NCBI RefSeq assembly: GCF_013817365.1 | Contig: NZ_JACDCU010000007.1 | Coordinates: 1 to 32,777 of the forward strand | Direction: 5' to 3' | Length of the DNA: 32,777 bases | Source of the DNA: Methylibium sp. | GTDB lineage: Bacteria > Pseudomonadota > Gammaproteobacteria > Burkholderiales > Burkholderiaceae_C | In this document: positions 30,509 to 32,777 of the stretch, one piece after another | How positions within the stretch are numbered: position 1 is the stretch's first letter | Layout: every line of letters starts with the position of its first letter | Translations under genes and position numbers: made by a program | Notes under the pieces: generated by a model | Databases searched by the model: none | Told to the model about the DNA's origin: nothing | The model's input: the letters and a program-made list of their open reading frames with translations, nothing else

Positions 30509-30741
30509 CGTGGGAATATACCTCTCGCAACCCGCGCCAATGCGTGCTCAAAAAATAGGCAATCGTTCCCATGGATCGGGTTGCAGGCCGCGCCAATCCT
30601 AGATAGAGCCGGTGGACTCTTAATCCGTAGGTCGAGTGTTCGAGTCACTCAGGGCCCACCATATAAATCAAGCACTTAGAAGCGCATCACTGGATGCATT
30701 CACAGTGTTTGATTCCCACCAAATTCCCACCGTGGGAATAT
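30509..30741. other. Probable attP region with integrase arm-type repeats
   Basis: The non-coding region before the integrase holds four copies of the 8-mer ATTCCCAC or its reverse complement: CGTGGGAATAT at 30509-30519, ATTCCCACC at 30712-30720 and 30723-30731, and CGTGGGAATAT at 30731-30741. The last two form the palindrome ATTCCCACCGTGGGAAT. They flank the tRNA-like core on both sides, as lambda-type arm sites do. A second direct repeat, CCGCGCCAAT, occurs at 30532-30541 and 30588-30597. Confidence 0.6.
30601..30661 (+). other. att core: 3' part of a tRNA-Lys(CUU) gene
   Basis: The sequence GGACTCTTAATCC (anticodon loop CTCTTAA, anticodon CTT), the T arm GAGTG-TTCGAGT-CACTC (30634-30650) and AGGGCCCACCA (end 30661) together match the 3' half of a tRNA-Lys. 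The 5' acceptor and D arm are missing, so it is not a working tRNA gene. Phage integrases often use tRNA 3' ends: the phage copy restores the host tRNA after insertion. It lies directly beside the integrase. Confidence 0.75.
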
Positions 30742-30748
30742 CCACGCG

Positions 30749-31786
30749 CTACAGCGCATTGCGCCGTGCAACTCCGCTGCGCTCATAGACTTTTGCCGTT
30801 GTGCCGGGGTTGACGTGCAAATCCGGCAGCGAGCCGGTGCGCGCCTTGTGCTCCGTCGCGTAGTAGGCGCGTAGGTCGTGGAACGTGAAGCGGCGCGTGA
30901 CGATCATCGCCGCGACCGCCTCGCGCATCAGCTTGCCCCACATGGCAGCGAACCCGGATGAGGTGTACGGGTTGCCGCGCCGGTTCGGGAACACCGCACC
31001 GAGCTTGCCATCGGCGGAGAACGCCTGCAGCCGGCCGCGCAGTTCCAACAGCGCCGCGCTTGCCGCCACGCGCTCGACCTTCTCGACGCCGAGTCGCTGC
31101 TTGGCTCTGCGGATGCGCACCTCGTCCATACCGAACTGAGGCCAATGCAACGGGAGTAACTCGGCCTGCCGGCTTCCGGCGAGTGCCGCGAACTCAGCGG
31201 CCATCACGATGATGCGCCACTGGCCGCCCTTGCTGTTTGCATGATTAACCAGCGCGTCGATCTGCTCGCGCTCGGGCGCGACGGTCCGCGGTCGCTCGCG
31301 GTTGCGGGCGACTTGTCCGCCTCGGCATGGGTTGTGAGTCGCTTCGCCGCGTTCGATCGCCAGCCCGATCAGGTTGCCGAGCAATGCGACCTCCCGATTG
31401 GCTCGAACCGGCGCTTGCGCACGCTCGATGCGCAGGTAGCGCGCAACATCGGGGGCGGTGATGACGGATGCGTGGACATCGCCGAACACGGGCAAGAGGC
31501 TCTCGCTGTAGGACTCGTAATCGGCCTGGGTGCGCTCGCGCAGGCTGGCCCATGCCGGCGACGCCTTGTAGTGCGCCCACAGGCGACTGACGGTGCCGAC
31601 ATCTTCCGTCTTGCCGTTCAACTCCAGCACCTTGCGGATCGCATCCGCACGGTCGGTGCCGAGCGCGAGAGGTTTGCCGCCGACCGGGTGATAGCGGTAG
31701 CTCACGGTCTTGCCGTCGCTCCAGGGGCGGGCTTCCATGCGCGGGAGCAGGCCGGCGGCTGTCGCACGGTCGCGGGGTTTGTTCAT
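30749..31786 (-). CDS. int: Tyrosine recombinase integrase
   Basis: 345 residues from ATG 31786 (AAGG upstream); the track's 31948 start reads through the neighbour gene. It has the SAM-like core-binding part (about 60-150: SRLWAHYKASPAWASLRERT) and a catalytic domain with R206 (AGSRQAELLPLHW), K229 (AKQRLG), H303-x-x-R306 (FHDLRAYYATE) and nucleophile Y334 (TTAKVYERSG). The His usually found nine residues before Tyr is not there; H324 is at ten. It would catalyse attP-attB recombination at the adjacent tRNA-like site. Its ATG overlaps the stop of the preceding DUF4224-like gene. Confidence 0.93.
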   Translation of the reverse strand: MNKPRDRATAAGLLPRMEARPWSDGKTVSYRYHPVGGKPLALGTDRADAIRKVLELNGKTEDVGTVSRLWAHYKASPAWASLRERTQADYESYSESLLPVFGDVHASVITAPDVARYLRIERAQAPVRANREVALLGNLIGLAIERGEATHNPCRGGQVARNRERPRTVAPEREQIDALVNHANSKGGQWRIIVMAAEFAALAGSRQAELLPLHWPQFGMDEVRIRRAKQRLGVEKVERVAASAALLELRGRLQAFSADGKLGAVFPNRRGNPYTSSGFAAMWGKLMREAVAAMIVTRRFTFHDLRAYYATEHKARTGSLPDLHVNPGTTAKVYERSGVARRNAL

Positions 31787-31989
31787 GCTACCTTGCTCCA
31801 CTTCGGCCCGCCGGCCGGCTTGCCATTGTGCTGCCGCTCCCAATCGTTGCGCCACACCAGCGGTGAGCCGTCGGGCCGACGCTCGACCCGCAGTCCGATC
31901 CGGCGCAGGAATCGAATCTGCGCGAAGTGCTGCGTCAGCGGCCGGCAAATGCCATCGACTTCCGAGTCGGACAGGTACGGAGGCATCAC
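31783..31989 (-). CDS. DUF4224-like integrase partner
   Basis: 68 residues, ending with an ATGA overlap into int. The sequence LSDSEVDGICRPLTQHFAQI and RFLRRIGLRVERRPDGSPLV is the typical DUF4224 pattern, a small helix-rich protein usually coupled to integrases in betaproteobacterial and gammaproteobacterial phages. It may act as a directionality factor or an accessory DNA binder; I cannot tell which. The start is MM, of which the first is used in the track. Confidence 0.82.
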   Translation of the reverse strand: MMPPYLSDSEVDGICRPLTQHFAQIRFLRRIGLRVERRPDGSPLVWRNDWERQHNGKPAGGPKWSKVA

Positions 31990-31998
31990 TCGCTCTCG

Positions 31999-32289
31999 TC
32001 AGGCATCAGGGAGTGGAGAGGTGGCGTTCAACTCTTCCCGCTCGTCTCTGCGGCCTTCGGCGTAGGCGTGTGTCTGCGCTTCATCGAGCAGCCTCTCCGC
32101 TGCCTCGCACCGCTGCGTCAGAGAGGCGAGGGCGGCTAGGTGGTCCGACTGGTGCACCAGCCCAATTGGTTCTTCATCGTCGTCGCAATACTTGGCGCAT
32201 TCAGCCTGGGTCGGAAACATCATGGGCTCGTCGTGGTGAGTCATCCACGCAACCACGGGCACGCTGTCTCTATCGGTGTCGGGGGTCAT
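31999..32289 (-). CDS. Early-region hypothetical protein
   Basis: 96 residues. It has the pattern VAWMTHHDEPMMFPTQAECA then YCDDDEEPIGLV, seen in many small phage proteins of unknown function in early gene blocks. The C-terminal half is a charged helix (LTQRCEAAERLLDEAQTHAY). It overlaps the next minus-strand gene by four bases, so the early minus-strand genes are coupled. Confidence 0.65.
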   Translation of the reverse strand: MTPDTDRDSVPVVAWMTHHDEPMMFPTQAECAKYCDDDEEPIGLVHQSDHLAALASLTQRCEAAERLLDEAQTHAYAEGRRDEREELNATSPLPDA

Positions 32290-32582
32290 GGGTGTTCCTT
32301 CGCTGTCTTCTGCATCGCAGCGTCTATTGCTTCCCTGAAGGTGTGCCCCACCATCTTTTGCGTGGTGTGCCGGAAGTCGCCAACAACGCGCCAGTCGGTG
32401 CGCGATCCGCCGTCAATGACTCCGTTCCAGCTTTTGCAGAACAGGTGGCGCTCCAGCCAGGACAATCGCTCGGCGTCCTTGCGCAGCGCTACGGCCTGCG
32501 CCGGCGTGAGCCCCTGCAGGTAGTCCAGCGCATCCTCTACGCACATCAACTGCTCACGAAGCTGCTCTATCTCGTCTTTCAT
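32286..32582 (-). CDS. Early-region hypothetical protein
   Basis: 98 residues from ATG 32582, with CAGGAGA upstream; the track's first codon (32588) is a TTG and is not needed. The sequence DAERLSWLERHLFCKSWNGV and TDWRVVGDFRHTTQKMVGHT is a pattern known from early phage proteins. The short coiled coil at the start (MKDEIEQLREQLMCVEDALD) may form dimers. Function unknown. Confidence 0.7.
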   Translation of the reverse strand: MKDEIEQLREQLMCVEDALDYLQGLTPAQAVALRKDAERLSWLERHLFCKSWNGVIDGGSRTDWRVVGDFRHTTQKMVGHTFREAIDAAMQKTAKEHP

Positions 32583-32584
32583 CT

Positions 32585-32776
32585 TCAATCTCCTGTGCGC
32601 GTATGGTCGATATCGGCGTCAGTAGCGGCATGGACGGGCGGCAACGTCACCCCGAACAGCGCCGCCAACGCAATCGTGTTCTGCTCGGTGTGGTAGCGCC
32701 CCTTGCAGCGGATCACCTTCTCGGCGGCCTGTGAGATTGCTCGCAGCCGCTCGATCTCCCGCTCCAGTCTGTCGAT
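32585..32776 (-). CDS. Early-region hypothetical protein, partial at window end
   Basis: Not in the ORF track because it has no start inside the window. On the minus strand, the frame is open from the window end (IDRLEREIERLRAISQAAEK, about 63 residues visible) to TGA at 32587-32585. The segment GRYHTEQNTIALAALFGV is a common pattern in small phage early proteins. The stop overlaps the start region of the next gene, as in the rest of this operon. Confidence 0.6.
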   Translation of the reverse strand: MDRLEREIERLRAISQAAEKVIRCKGRYHTEQNTIALAALFGVTLPPVHAATDADIDHTRTGD

Positions 32777-32777
32777 A

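Noticed and set aside
30560-30661. A complete tRNA gene at the att site
   Set aside because: The 5' acceptor strand and the first half of the D arm are missing: the bases before 30601 do not pair with AGGGCCC. Only the 3' half is present.
31241-32065. Plus-strand ORF opposite the integrase and DUF4224-like gene
   Set aside because: The minus strand carries clear integrase motifs; the plus-strand reading is a shadow.
1-32777. Diversity-generating retroelement, CRISPR array or anti-CRISPR locus
   Set aside because: No reverse transcriptase, no variable/template repeat pair, no spaced direct repeats and no recognisable anti-CRISPR gene were seen.

Overview
The window is about 33 kb of a tailed, temperate phage genome with short-tailed (podovirus-like) virion genes. 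It runs from the 3' end of the terminase small subunit through the late structural and lysis genes (plus strand), then across an attachment site into the integrase and early genes (minus strand). The DNA is GC-rich. A PEP-CTERM protein (exosortase substrate) and a tRNA-Lys(CUU)-type attachment sequence point to a betaproteobacterial, Burkholderiales-like host. That host assignment is inference, not a database result.

Layout: 2-1879 packaging (terminase small and large subunits, a zinc-ribbon miniprotein). 1952-7784 portal and a run of small structural or decoration-like genes, including one secreted protein and one with 21-residue tandem repeats. 7860-9995 scaffold-like protein and major capsid protein, followed by a strong intrinsic terminator. 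10045-11135 a small protein and a head-tail adaptor. 11148-16448 an adhesin island of three large virion-surface proteins (duplicated lectin-like domains, Ig repeats, a beta-helix). 16450-17916 two accessory genes: a PEP-CTERM protein on the opposite strand and a free-standing HNH endonuclease. 17913-19302 a stabilization/tail-hub-like gene whose true start looks separated by a one-base frameshift. 19363-24809 four ejection or internal virion proteins, one a T7 gp13-like GNAT fold. 24919-27198 tail spike. 27195-28984 a tightly overlapping lysis cassette (membrane/coiled-coil protein, holin, two tiny ORFs absent from the ORF track, GH108-type endolysin, nested Rz/Rz1). 28992-30439 a hypothetical protein and an HTH-metallophosphoesterase. 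30475-30741 attP-like region. 30749-32776 minus-strand integrase, DUF4224-like partner and early hypothetical genes.

Most late genes overlap by 1-4 bases, suggesting translational coupling. Where the coupling breaks, the gap usually carries the same short motif, (TG)ACATCGCATGG. It occurs five times, always 51-54 bases upstream of the next start codon and usually followed by a small hairpin. This looks like a phage-specific late expression signal and is the strongest candidate for an undescribed system here.

Because phage genes flank the att site on both sides, the sequence looks like a non-integrated (virion or circular) genome, not a host-phage junction.
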